From Earliella scabrosa (Eukaryota > Basidiomycota > Agaricomycetes > Polyporales > Polyporaceae), in NCBI GenBank assembly GCA_022605405.1, contig JABYQQ010000007.1, forward strand, positions 1,612,001 to 1,676,000: DNA of 64,000 nt, read 5' to 3'. Positions 11,231 to 24,100 of this stretch are shown piece after piece (within the stretch, counting starts at the first letter, position 1; each line of letters begins with the position of its first letter). A program made the translations under genes and the position numbers. The notes under the pieces are model-generated. The model made no database searches, was not told where the DNA came from, and saw nothing but the letters and a program-made list of their open reading frames with translations.

Positions 11231-14200
11231 ATGGACTCCTCCACAGACTCCCTCTCCACCAATCCCGCCCAGAGCGCGCCCTCGTCCAGGTCTCGAAGCA
11301 GCACAAAGATCGTCGACGATGTCACCAGCCTCACATCCTTCAACCCCTTCTCCGAGGAGGACGAACACGACCAGTCCTCATACGCTCTCGTATCTTCCTT
11401 ATTCTCCAAGGTCAAGAACACGCTCTCCGCCCCTCTGTCATCCGCTGCTCCCTCTACCACACCCGCACATCCTAGCACGGCTCCCGACAGGGCCGCACCG
11501 GAGCAACGTCGCCCATCACTCCAGTATTCCAGCTCTAATCAGTCCAACAAGTCCGCCGGGGAGAGGTCCCATCCATTCAACATCATTGCTTCAAATCCCG
11601 CGCCACCCCTGGTTTCCCTCACGCCCGTTGTGTCAGAAACTCCCTCCTATGCCGGGGAGTACGATCGACCGCCATCCCGTGGCGGTCTCTACGGTGGTGA
11701 TTCTCCAGATGGAGGCGGCTATGCCATACCCGGTTTCCCTATCCAAGACAGCGACGCACGTAGTATCCGTACAAACGTGAGCTTGCGCAGGTCAGCTTCC
11801 GTGTCCAAGGTCATGCGCAGGATACGGGGAGAAGGTTAGTGGTTCGCGTATGATTTCCCTTGCCGACTAACAAGGTGTGCAGGCTTGTCGCGGGATTACT
11901 GGATGGACGATGAGCTGTGCAAGGAATGTTATGACTGCAAAAGTGTCTTCACTACATGGAGGCGCAAACATCATTGTCGGATATGCGGTATGCGATGTAT
12001 AACATCTTGTCATCAATGTCACTGTATTCAACGCAGCGACATTCAGGTCAAATATTCTGCTCTCGCTGCGCTTCTAACATCATCAAAGGCAATCGTTTCG
12101 GGCAGGAAGGCATGGTCAGAGTCTGTAACCTTTGTCTGGAGAAACTAGCAAAGGTGGACGACGACGAAGATGAGGACGACCGCCGATCTATCATCTCCTC
12201 CATGACGTCTCCCTTTGCGGCCCATCAGCTTGGCTCAGAATCGCGTTCATTCAGTCTATCAGCACATCCACAATCCCCATTCGCAGCTTCGCAGCTTTTC
12301 AGCCGTACTGACGAACCGTTCAACTTGTTCTCTATAGCTGAGACAAAGAGGGGGTACTCCGGATCCGAAGATAGCGGGTTTGGCTCTCGTCCCATGACCC
12401 CCTTGGATGGCCTTGGTACTGCCAGGTTCTTGCGAGAGAATCCTGTCCCATTCCGCAGGGCACTGACAGAGGAGGACAAGGACCCCATGTCTCTATCCGA
12501 CCACTTCAATCGAGACAACTCCCCCACCGCTGCTGGCTCGAAGACGCCTGTTGAATTCCCGGTCACTGTACCAGTCACCGTAGAAGGGTCGACAAGCACC
12601 GTACAGTTTCCTGTCAGCTCTCCGGAACAGGCTCATTCTGTCGAGAGTCCCGGTGTATTGCGCTCACGTTTCAATTCCTATGGTGACTTCGATGCTTCCC
12701 CACCTTTCATTCGTAGTCGTGTCCAGAGTCGCTTAGGAGAGAGCTTCAGCGCAACGGCGTTGGGGGAGCCCGGATGGCGCACAAGACGGGAGAGCACTGC
12801 GTAAGTGATTCATTTCGTGACCTTTGCTATGATCGATGTTGATTGGTCACGATGCAGCTACGCACAAGAGCTCAACCTAATCTCCATGTTCCACCTTCGA
12901 ATCATGCTCCGACAAATGCTCACGGCCGAGAACATACCTAACATCCGCGAATGGGAAGAGACACTGCTCAAACTCGCCTTGCGTATAGCTCGCGAGTTGA
13001 CCTTCACGGCCCATCCTCACCGCCAGGGAGCCGACATGGACGTTCGTCGGTATGTGAAGATCAAGAAGATACCGGGTGGAGCCCCAAAGGATTCCGAGTA
13101 CGTCGATGGCGCGGTCATTACGAAGAACGTCGCCCATAAGCAGATGTCCCGAAACCTGCGCAACCCCCGTGTCATGTTGGTCACGTTCCCTCTGGAGTTC
13201 CACCGCGTCGAGGGCCAGTACATGCATTTCGGGCAGATTTTCCGTCAGGAGAAGGAGTACCTTGGGAACCTCGCAAGCCGGATTGCGGCTCTGCGACCAC
13301 ATGTCGTCCTCGCGGAGAAGTCCGTCTCTAGACTGGCCCTGGATGCACTTGCTCAGCGTCAGATAGCGGTCGCGCGAGCGGTCAAACCGTCTGCAGTGCA
13401 GTTCGTCGCACGTATGACACAAGGCGACGTCTTCTCGTCGATGGACAAGCTCGCGCTGGAGCCGCGTCTAGGGCGCTGTGCCCGCTTTCGCTTGCAGACT
13501 TTTGATCACCCACTGATACCGGGCCGACGTAAGACGTACATGCGGTTCGAGGGTTGCAATAGCGAGATGGGTTGCACGGTTCTCCTTCGTGGCGGCGACA
13601 TCGAGGTTCTCCGACGCATCAAGAAAGTCACCCGTTTCCTTGCCTTCATTGTTCGGAACTTGAAGCTGGAGACCCATCTATGGAAGGACTCCGTCATCAC
13701 TCTCCCACATTTGTCCACAGATGCCACCCCTCGTTCCTACTTGTCTGGGGCCCTCACGCCGACTGCGGGGTCTGGATTCTCGGCGGAGCATTTATCGGCC
13801 TCTATCGAGGACCCCGCGGAGAACTCGACGGAACATCCCATTGAGGATCTCCCGGATGAGGACGCAGAGCAGGTACGCCTCTCCCGGCGTATTCAGGAGT
13901 CTCTGGAGCCGTACAGGAAGACATTCATATCCGTCTCGGCCACCTTGAGGTTCCCTCCTCCGTACCCCATTCGTCGGATGAAAGAACTTGATGACGAGCT
14001 CATGCGTGTGAAGAGAGAGTGGGAGGACGAAGTCATCCGGCGAGAGGAACGTGGTGGTTGCCTGCACAAGCCGGAGGACTCTTCGGCGACGATCCAGGTC
14101 ACGGTGTCCACGCCAGATCCTGACGACGTCGCTGCCCAAATCGAGTCTCTTCCCATACCAGACATTCCCAAGACCCCCACACTGGAGGACGGCATTGCGA

Positions 14201-17200
14201 CCAAGCTCGACCAACGACCCGGCTACTTTGACCTCCCACCCACTGCCTCTCCCAGCCTCTTCGCCCAAGCAATCACGTCGTCACCCCTTCCGCGCACTCC
14301 ATTGGACCGACCGACGGTGCAGCTCAAGACTGTGCAAGACATCGCCGTAGAGAGCCGCTATCAACACGTCAAGTGGCTACACTCCGAGCAACGCCGCATA
14401 TGGGAGTGGTACCTCCGCAAGAACCGGGACGACTTCCAGGTGGAGAAGTACCAATGCATCAGTCTTTGGGAACTCACTCTCCCTATGGATGAGCTCGGGA
14501 TGCATCGCGCCTGCTTCCCGCCGAAACTCGGATATATTACCTTCTATGGAGAGAACGATTGCACGCTTGGGCAATTCATCGAGAATGCGGTAACGGAGAC
14601 CCTCAGACAATTCCTCGATCCTCGGGCGATCTGCGAGAACAAGAGCTGCAACCAGCCGCTGGCGCGACATTGCAAGTTCTTTGTGCACAACGAAACGCGC
14701 CTGTGCGTCGCGGTGGAGCAGTGGGACGGACAGATTATTGGCAGAACTAATTGGCTTCCTTCCCCCGAGACCATTATCACCTGGAGCGCCTGCCGGGTGT
14801 GTGGTTCTGCGACGCCGTTCATCCCCGTGTCACAGGAGATGCAGCGGTACTCATTCGCCAAATTCCTGGAGCTGCACTTCTACCCCGCGGACGTCCAGCT
14901 CGTTCAGGGCGCAGGGTGTCTGCACAACATCTACCAGCACCATGTCCGCTACTTCGCGATCAAGGGGATGACGGTGCGCTTCGTCACCGATCCGATTGTG
15001 CTGCACGAGGTGGTCTATCCACCAATGCGCATTCGCGTCCGACCTGAGACGCAGCTCGAGATCAAGAACGCGGACTACCAGCGGCTGCATCGCCGTAACC
15101 AGCAGTGGTACACGGACTTGATCGGCGACTTGCAGCTTCTCCAGAAGGAGGCGTCCGAGGCGTCGACTGGCGACGAGGACACGGACGAGCTGCTCAACTC
15201 GCACATTGCCGCGTTGATCAACAAGGCGGAGTGGGAGAAGGAGGACATCGCGAGGCTCATCGACCAAATTTACAAGGACACGCCCCCAACCGACACACTC
15301 GCTCTCAACCAGGTCCGTGCGTACCGCCAGGATCGGATCGTCGCCTGGCAGCAGGATTTCGATCGGCTGCCGAAGATGCGTATTTCCGCCTCGTCTGAGA
15401 AGGGCGGCGGCGCGCGTCGGACTGCGTTCAACTCCGTTCGGGCAATGTTCCCGAAGAGAGGCGACTTCTACATCCCTGACTTCGATCGCCCGCAGCCTGC
15501 GAGCGTGTCGGAGGTAGAGGAGAACCTACCGGTCATACCGTCGATGCGTCGTGTGACCGGTGATTCCTTTGCGTCGATGTCCTCTGCTTCGGAAGCGTCG
15601 GAGTCGGAGTCGCTATCCGGCCTGCCCGAGGATAAACGCGGAGAGACGGAGACTTCGTCTGTGGAGCTGGACAAGCCTGCTGCTACTGACACAACGGTCA
15701 CTCCGGAGAAGGGTACGGTCTTGCTCCCTCCCGCGGAGATTAGCGCCGATAGTTCTGAGCCTGCGAAGTCCGACCCGGAGAGCGATTCAACCATTGGGGC
15801 CGGTAGAGGTGACGGCGTCCTGTCAGATGACGCGGTATCGCCGCCTCAGGTACGCTATCGCCGTTGGCTATCGATACGCTTACTCATTAGAATTCTTCAC
15901 AGGCGGAACCCAGTGTAGCGGAACAACCTGAGGACGGCGACGGCGACGGCTCACGAGTCGTTCCACCTTCCGCTTCCCGACTACCTCGACGGGTCGCCGT
16001 CTATCCTAGTGTTGCCGAGCTAGTCAGGAAGTATCAGGACTACCTTCCTCCCCAGGGCGTTGAGGACTTGACCAAGACCGCGCTCGCTCCAGGTGTACCC
16101 GTTTCTGAGAGCGAACAGGAGGGTGCGCCGTTAGTACGTCCACGCCCGCGTCATCATAGGCCCCGTCAGCAGCAACAGCTCTTGAGCAAGCGGTCCTCCG
16201 TCTCGGACTTTGAGTCGAGTTACGCTGCCAACATCGCGCCGAAGTACTTGACAAAGCGGACGATAGGTCAACCGGCTTCCGGAAGTCGCATACCCATCGG
16301 CAACTATCCTGACTCACGCACGGCATCACGGCGTACGTCACCGGACAAGCGTCCTTCATTCAGCCGCATGAACACGGACTCGACTCTGCGGCTTGGAAGA
16401 GCATCTCCGCCTCCTGGAAAGCCTACGACACCTGCGCCTGGTGCAAAACCCAGGCCGAAACCTGCATTGCGTCTGGGACCGAAGGACAAACCCACACCCA
16501 CCCGTCCTGCCAGTGTGGTCAATGGGAAGTCGACATTCAGGCGCCCTCAAGCCAGCGGTACGAAGGTGTCGAATATCACGAAGCATTTCGAGCGTATCAC
16601 GAGGGAGAATGAACGCGCAAACCGTCGCTATGCTGTCATACGGGGTAAGCGAGCGCGGCCCGTTGCTTCCGCTCGGGCGAAGGTCGAAGTCCTCGAGAGC
16701 ATTAAGGACGCCATCAAGGATGAGTCCGAGAGCTCCGACTCCAGTGAGGCCGATGATGAGGGAGGTGGGGAGGATGACGACAACGCTGATCAGAAGAGTC
16801 CTCAGAAGAGCCCGCAGAAGATACCTGAGACACCTCCCCCTCCACCACCCGTCGTTCTCCAACCTCCAGAAGAGCAACCTCCAGTGGCACCACCCTCCGG
16901 CGAGATCGTTGCACCCGTTGGGCAAATTGAGACTGCACCTTCGGAACAAGCACTCGCCCCTCAGGACATTGAGATCCCTCCGTCAGTCATGAATTCTCCC
17001 ATTCTGTCTCCGACCAGCATCGGCAGTATGCCTCCCATGACCCCGCCACCAAATGATATGGACATTGGTCCGTCAGGCCGACCCTCGATTCTGAAGGCGC
17101 TGTCGGGACTTTGGCCTCAGCAGGCACCTCGCAGTCGTGCCGAACCCGACCTGGATGACCCCATGGCGGACCCGGAACACATATTCCGAGAGTCGTCCAT

Positions 17201-18788
17201 GGTGGTGCGCACTGACGAACCAACCTCCATCATCGCGCTAGCTTTGAAGTGAGTCGCACGTTCAAGAATGGTACGACGATGTCTAATACTGCTTAATAGT
17301 TCCCCACAGTATCGAGAGATGCTGGCGAAGTCTCGTGCTGAGAAGCGGTTAGCGCGAGAAGCAGGTGGTGAGGCGTTCATGCCCGACGATTGGTCCGTGG
17401 CGGAATCCACTTCGACATGGGGGGTGGTTAATGTGGATAGCACCGATGGCGCGGACCCGACCGAGGAGCTCCGCGTCCCTTCTTCGAAGCTTCCGTGGGC
17501 AATATGTAAGTGCTCCGACCAGGCGGAGATTCTATGGTTTGACACTTGCGCCGGCAGCGTTCGAGAGCGGTGGCTTGACGATCAGCTGCACCCTATTGTA
17601 CCCGGAACAGTTCGATGCCTTACGTCGGACCTACGACTGCGAACGGAGCATCGTCGAGTCGCTGGCGCGATGTGTCAAGTTTGATGCCAGCGGTGGCAAG
17701 TCAGGTTCTGCGTTTTTGAAGACACTAGGTATGTTGGAGAATCCGTCCTGATCGCACGGTACCATCCCTGAGGACATCACTAGACGACCGCTTCATCGCT
17801 AAGGAGCTCTCCCGTGCGGAGCTACAAGCAATGGAAACGTTCGCGCCGGCATACTTCGACTACATGTCGTCCGCTGTGGTCGCGAATGTCAGTGCCCCAC
17901 TCACACCTGATCGGTTCATCATTGCTCACAACGCGTTTAGCGTCCGACCCTACTCGCGAAGATCTTTGGGTGCTACAAGATCACTTTCCGCAAGTCGCAG
18001 AAGCACCAGAGCGGGAGCAAGTCGAAAGTGACGCAGATGAATTTACTTGTCATGGAGAATCTGTTCTACGACCGCCATTTCTCGAAGGTACGCGCACTCA
18101 TCCGTCTCGCAGGGCGCTCTATGCTCATGTTGTCCCACTCTTAGATCTATGATCTGAAAGGCTCAACCCGTAACAGACATGTCCAGTCCACTGGTCGTGA
18201 GAACGAAGTCCTCTTGGACGAGAATCTCGTACAAAGTAAGCGATGACTCCTCCTTGATCGTTGCATTCACTGACTGTCATCCAGCTGCCCATGTGACGCC
18301 GTTCTACCTTCGCGAACATTCCAAACGGATACTGCGAGGCGCTCTGTTCAACGATAGCAAGTTCCTCGCGGATATCAACGTCATGGACTACTCTCTAGTA
18401 GTGGGCGTCGACAGTGTCAAGAACGAACTGGTCGTTGGTATTGTTGGTACGTAACACACTAGTGTAACGATGTGGGCGTGACTGAGTGTCCTCGCAGACT
18501 ACATTAGGACCTATACGTGGGACAAGAAGCTTGAGAGTTGGGTCAAGGATTCTGCGTTTCTCGGTGGTGCGAACAAGGGTGAGCCGACCATTATCGGTCC
18601 CAAACAATACCGGCACCGTTTCCTCAGCGCCATGGAGCGGTACTTCCCGTTGGTGCGTCTTCCAGTGTAGAGGTGTTGAGTTGCGCAGAGCTCATTCGAT
18701 GGTCCAGGTACCTGACCGCTGGATGAAGCAGCATGACGCTCCCGAGGAAGAAGGAAACAGTCTGCTCGAGTTGTGGCCTGACTGGTAA
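11231..18788 (+). CDS. FAB1: Phosphatidylinositol-3-phosphate 5-kinase with FYVE domain (Fab1/PIKfyve)
   Basis: Thirteen exons: 11231-11834, 11883-11987, 12047-12800, 12858-15849, 15903-17248, 17300-17505, 17558-17728, 17784-17887, 17941-18087, 18145-18235, 18285-18446, 18498-18652, 18708-18788; 2305 residues. Order: low-complexity Ser/Pro leader; FYVE zinc finger near residues 205-270 ([26 protein letters not shown]) that binds PI3P on endosomes and vacuole; TCP-1/CCT-like domain from about residue 540; Cys-rich middle part ([22 protein letters not shown]); long disordered region with acidic and proline-rich runs; C-terminal PIP kinase from about 1990 ([59 protein letters not shown]). It makes PI(3,5)P2, controlling vacuole size and endosome traffic. 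All splice junctions are GT-AG and in frame. Confidence 0.96.
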
Positions 18789-18976
18789 CAAGGGACATTG
18801 TAATCTTAGTCTTAGCTATTTGCACCGCATTGTGTAGTACTCAGCATATTGTCTTCGTTCCAGTCGCATAGCTGTCTTCCTGACACCAATAGTGTTCTCA
18901 CTTGTACTCAGATACCCGCAATCATCCATGTACATTCATGACTGCAACAGCCTCTCGTACATGGTACCCGCGATGA
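18789..18976. terminator. Convergent 3' region of FAB1 and LTV1
   Basis: These 188 bp lie between facing stops and must contain both 3' ends. No other feature was seen. Confidence 0.4.
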
Positions 18977-20816
18977 CTACAACTTCCGCATCTTTGTCTG
19001 CTCGCGTTGCGCCAGGGTTTGTGCTTGCTGTCGTACCTCCTTGGAGAATCGCTCCTTGGTAGCCTTTTTGTCTGACCGACGAGCCTGCCGCTCTGCCTTG
19101 ACGGCTTGCTTGCGTGCCTTCTTCTCCTCCGCGGACTCATTCTTGGGACGTGCAATCGTGACGCGAACGGCTGGACACAATATTATGATACCTGCTGCAT
19201 CATCGGAACGCAAGCAACTTACGGCGGTCATCTCCTTCATCCTCATCTTCGGTCGCGGATGAGTCCGCCAATGAAAGTTGCTTCGCAGGCTGTCCTTCGA
19301 TGACCGAAGGGAGGCCGGTCTTGGGGTCCAACCGGATTTTCGGTACAGGCTTGTCGTTCCGTGCGCGGATGAGCCGTGGGTGATTCTCAAGATTACTATA
19401 GGTCGCTGGATGGCGAGACCCGGTCACGATAGGGTGCATGTGAAGCCATGAGACGACGTACTGAGTATCGTTTCACAATCCCATCTATCCTTTTTGTCGT
19501 CGACATCCAGTGGCATGAGGATGTCGCTCTGCTCCGAATCGCTCTCTTCAGCATCCCGGATCTTGGCTGCACCGAGTGCCTTTCGTACGGTGTCCAGTTT
19601 CTCCGTCGCTGACCCCGGCAACGTTGGTCGCATCTTGCCCTCGATCACCTCGTACTTCTCGAGGAACTCGTCCATCATAGACTCGAAGTCCGCGCGAGAA
19701 GCAATTAGGTCGGGAGCTTCGTCGAGGTCACTCAGAGAAGGCTCCTCGTCCTCATCCTCAGAGGACTCGTACTCGTGTTGAATCTGCGCTTCTGGTTAAG
19801 TTGTGCAGTAACTCTGCCAAGACGTGATATTCACCTGGTCAAACCGCTCGTCCAGGACGGTGAGGTGCTCATTCCGCCACATGGAGGAACTGCTCATACT
19901 GTAGCCAGACGCATCCGACGCACCCTTTCGTCGCCGCTTCTTCCCGCCGATGACAGACATCTGAGGGAGTGTCCCGACGGTGTCTCCTCCTTCTGAATAC
20001 GCATCGAGGTCGGATGTATCCTCCTCCTGAGGAGCCGACTTTTGCGTCTGCTTGAAGCGAGCGAACCTTGCCTCCCAAGGTTCATCTACAGCTTCGCCAT
20101 CCCCCGTTTCAGCCCCGTCGTGTGCTGTGTCTGAGACCCCTTCTTCGCGGAACTCGTATTCGACGTCCTCATCTGATCCGCGCTCTCCATCTGCAACCAA
20201 CTCTCCGAAGAAATCGTCCTCGAGCCCCTCGTCCACAAATGCATCGTCCTCCAGTGCTTCAAGAACCTGACGAAGGTGAGGATCCATGTCGGGCTGGAAA
20301 CCTGCGATGGATGAAGGGATGCTCTCTTGTGCCTCATAGTTTCTCGGCAGCTCCGTCTTCGATGCCAATGTGCCCTCGGGAAGTTCTACAAAGTTGATGG
20401 GTTCCTTCGCCTTCGCCTTTCCCTTAGACTTGGTCGGGGCCTCCAGCCAGATGCTGTCCACACCATCCTCCTGCAAACCAACCGGCTTCAGGTGTTGCAT
20501 ATAATCATAGTCCGTGTCGTCGAAATAGATGCCGTAGAGGGAGGCTTCTCCTATGTTCGCTCGCTCCTTGTCATGTGCGAGATCGGATGGAGAAAGAAGT
20601 TGCTCCAGCTCCGCCCTGGACTTTCCCTGGGTGCTTTCAGTGTCGACCTTAGGGTCCAGGCGGGAGGAACATTACCTTGGCCAAGTTTCCGCGCACGACT
20701 GGTTTAAGGACATGTTTACTTGCTTCAGGATCATGGATGAGCGGGTCGCGCTGGGAGCGGTGAACAACCTGAAAGTGCTGCGCGCCGGGCTGGCGAAAGA
20801 TGGACTTTGGAGGCAT
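18977..20816 (-). CDS. LTV1: LTV1, 40S ribosomal subunit biogenesis/export factor
   Basis: Exons 20816-20676, 20626-19835, 19783-19462, 19405-19223, 19170-18977; 543 residues. The start MPPKSIFRQPGAQHFQVVHR leads into RSQRDPLIHDPEAS and then YGIYFDDTDYDYMQHLKP, the classical LTV1 N-terminus. The middle is strongly acidic (DDAFVDEGLEDDFFGELV). The block FLEKYEVIEGKMRPTLPGS and the spliced TTYSNLENHPRLIRAR are conserved. The C-terminus is a long basic coiled coil ending REQTKMRKL. LTV1 is a late assembly factor of the pre-40S particle, acting with uS3 and eS10 placement. Exon 2 ends at a CAG/GTGAAT donor; the matching acceptor is at 19784, which keeps IQHEYESSEDEDEE in frame, while the nearer upstream AG does not. 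The gene is head-to-head with TAF2. Confidence 0.95.
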
Positions 20817-21169
20817 GGCGAGGGATTCGAGGGGAGAGAGTAGGAGTCGGCAGATTTTTGACCGATGCTTGACCGATGCTGTAAATCGAGGATCGATCTC
20901 TAACCCTAGATGGATCGTAACCCTAGCCCAGCTCTACGCGCTCGGTCACGCCATTACGTAATAAGCCTTCGCCCTTTGAGTTGGACGGGTCCATGGCCTG
21001 TCCTTCTTCGTCGTCCTCACTGAGCGCGGCCTCAGACTCCGCTTCACCCCCTTTCTGGCCGCCGCTGACCGCCGGTCACTTTATCTCGTCTTTCTGGCTC
21101 TACTGGTGCTTTCTCTACGGTGTCTAGACACGTTGTGGCGACGAAATTGCCTGTCAGGAGTGCTCAGCC
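20817..21169. promoter_or_regulatory. Shared LTV1/TAF2 promoter with twin TAACCCTAG motifs
   Basis: These 353 bp separate the two starts. TAACCCTAG occurs twice, at 20901-20909 and 20918-20926, 17 bp apart. Just before them TTGACCGATGC is repeated in tandem (20858-20868 and 20869-20879). The first motif resembles the telobox (AACCCTAA), which in several fungi and plants marks translation and ribosome-biogenesis promoters, fitting LTV1. Binding by a Tbf1-like factor is inference. Confidence 0.5.
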
Positions 21170-24100
21170 ATGCAAAGGGAGAACAATAGACGGGGCTTCT
21201 CTATATACGTGTCTTTCACTTCCTATCAGCTACCAGACTGCGGTGCTGATACTCCTTGACTTATCTACTAGCCACCAAAAAGTTGTTCTCGAAGTGGACT
21301 TCACCGGGAACCTCTGGGTACGCCAACTTCGCGCATAACTTGTCCTCTGCTAGTAACCCCATGCCACAGGGCTACACCGAGATTACCGTTGTTCCGACTA
21401 GCAAGGACCTGAAGACGATTCACTTGCACGCTCGACAATGCGGTAAGTATGCCCATTGGGGCCTTCGTCGGGTCGTACACACGGCATGCCTCTCAACTCG
21501 TTCCAGTCATCCACAACGTTTTGGTGGCTTCGCACCCAGCAGACTTCGTTCATACCGATCCTCTTGCTTCTCTCAGCGTTTCCAACGCGCAAGACGTTCA
21601 CCATCATCCCGAGCTGAAGAGAAAACTCTACTCCGCACTCCAAGAGGGTGATGAAGGAGAGTTGTCCATCGCGATTCCGAAGGAGGTGTCTCTCAGGCAA
21701 TCAGGTCATCGGACGGCTACTGGGATTGTCAGCGAAGGTGAGTCCCTCGAACTCGCCACCGCGACCCTCACGAACCACGACATGTAGCCGCTACCCCGGA
21801 ACCCCAGACCCCAGGACAACCAACCCCCCACGTCCTTCCCCTTCCCGAATTTACGCCCATTCTGGTTACGATCTCCTACAGTATCAGGGACCCCGCTGAT
21901 GGCATTCAATTTGTGAAACCATCGGATTCATACCAGACGGTGTGTATACTTGTCCTAGACAAGCAGGCTTTACTCAATCCCTACTCAGCGAGTACCTCAT
22001 GTTTATACTACCCCGTCTTCACCGGACGCGGCTCGCTGTTGGGTCCCATGCGTGGACAATCTCTGGGAGAAGTGCACATGGGACTTCGAATTCGTCGTTC
22101 CTCGGTCGCTTGAGGATGGCAATGCGGAGGAGGCAGATGCAGAATACCCAACAGTAGTCATCTGCAGCGGAGAGCTGGTAGAACAGGTGAGACTTTGCCC
22201 TGGATCGCCTCTATACAAGACAGCCTCATGAGTCCTTAGGTCGCGCATCCCTACAACTCTAGCAAAACCATCTTCCTCTTTTCGCAACCGATTCTCAGTT
22301 CTGTTCAGCAAGTCGCCTGGGCAGCGGGTCCGTTCCACAGTCATCCTATACCCGCCGATCTTAGCGCGGCCGAAGACGCCTCGGGTACTACGCAGCCGCT
22401 CATGCACGCATTCTGCTTGCCCGGCCACGAGTCAATGTTGGCTACGACGGTGTCGTTCATGCGCTCAGCAATGAGCTTCTATGTGAACGAGTACGGATCC
22501 TATCCCTTTGGGTCCCACAAGCTTGTCTTTGTGGAGGAGTTGCCGACCCAGCGACTAGACGCAGCCACTCTCTCTCTTGTAACAGTCGACTTGCTGCACG
22601 GCGAAGACATCATTGACCAGGCGTACGAGACCCGCCACAGTCTCAGTCACGCTCTCGCTTGCCAATGGATCGGCATCAACATACAGCAGAAGATGCACTC
22701 GGACACATGGCTCGTCAACGGTCTAGGTCTGTACATCACTGGCCTCTTCATGCGCAAGCTTTTCGGCACGAACGAGTACAGATATCGACTGAAGAAAGAT
22801 ATGGAACGAGTCATCGAATTGGACACTGGTTCTATGCCTCCAATATGTCAACCGCAGTCACTCGACCCCCCCGACCCCGCCAATCTCTCCTTCATCAATC
22901 TCAAGTCCCCACTGGTGCTCCACATCCTCGACCGTCGTTTAGGCAAATCTGGCACCTCACTCGGTCTATCCCGCGTTCTACCCAAGCTCTTCCTCTCAGC
23001 CATCAGCGGAGAGATGGCCAACAACCTACTCTCAACACATGCTTTCCTCCGGATGTGTAGGAAGGTCAGCGGGATCGACCCTCGCTCTTTCGCGGAACAG
23101 TGGATCTACGGTAGTGGATGTCCGACCTTTGGATTCTCTGCTTCGTTCAACCGTAAGAAGATGGCCGTGGAGATCACGATGCGTCAAGATGCTCCCGCGT
23201 TCAAGTTTCTCGAGAACAACGAGGTGATGAAGCTGATGCTCAAGCCTGTTTCGTTCTTCGAGGTACGTTTGCTGAGAACTTCTTGGATCGTTCCCAACTC
23301 ATACCATACGAAGGGGCAAATGACGATCCGTATACACGAAGCTGACGGAACACCCTACGAGCACGTGCTGGACATTCGGAGCCCGTTCAAGCGATACGAA
23401 GTCCCATTCAACACGAAGTACAAGCGTGTTAGACGGAATACCAAGCGTTATCTTGCGCGTCAAGCGGCAGCACAGGCAGCGGCTGAGGGCGACGCGGATG
23501 CTGCTGCAGCGATGGATATGGTTGACATGGGGTTCGGTCTGGAGATTTGGGAGAAGGAACAAGAACGAGAGAACTGGAAGGTCGCCGATTGGACTGAGGA
23601 GGACGAGCAGAACATGGCTGGACAGACTTACGAATGGATCCGGATCGACGCGGACTTCGAGTGGATCGCGGCCATTGCCTTTGACCAGAAGGACTACATG
23701 TGGGTCTCGCAGTTGCAGCGCGATCGGGACGTTGTCGCGCAGTACGAGGTGTGTCATATACATTCATGAAGTGTGAGTCTCGTTGACGAGTGTGTGGAAC
23801 CAGGCGATCATGGTCCTGTCAAAGACTCCGAATTCGATCATCTCTAGCACTTTCACCAAGACGGTCCTGGTGACGAATTACTACCATCGTATCCGCGGGG
23901 AGGCTGCTGCTGCCCTGGTCACAGTAAGCCCCTACCTCACAGTGTCCCGTGCGCACTCTTTAACCTTCACCTATCAGTGTGCGAACCAGCGACTGGACTG
24001 GATCGGACTTTTCCATCTTTTCAAGCTGTTTCTACGATATTGTTACGAGCCCGATGATCCCAAGGTCGATTTATTCAGTCACACGTATGTACCTCGGCCC

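Noticed and set aside
12877..16992. Several 100-200 codon frames on both strands inside FAB1
   Set aside because: All lie within exons of a 2305-residue conserved kinase and show no family resemblance.
20648..20675. A 28-nt intron in LTV1
   Set aside because: The same donor with the acceptor at 20627 gives a 49-nt intron and an in-frame, family-like junction (LAK|GKSRAELEQLL).
20991..21125. ATG at 20991 as TAF2 start
   Set aside because: Its frame (ACPSSSSSL...) runs to a stop at the GTGTCTAG near 21125 with no suitable junction to the conserved HQKVVLEV exon.
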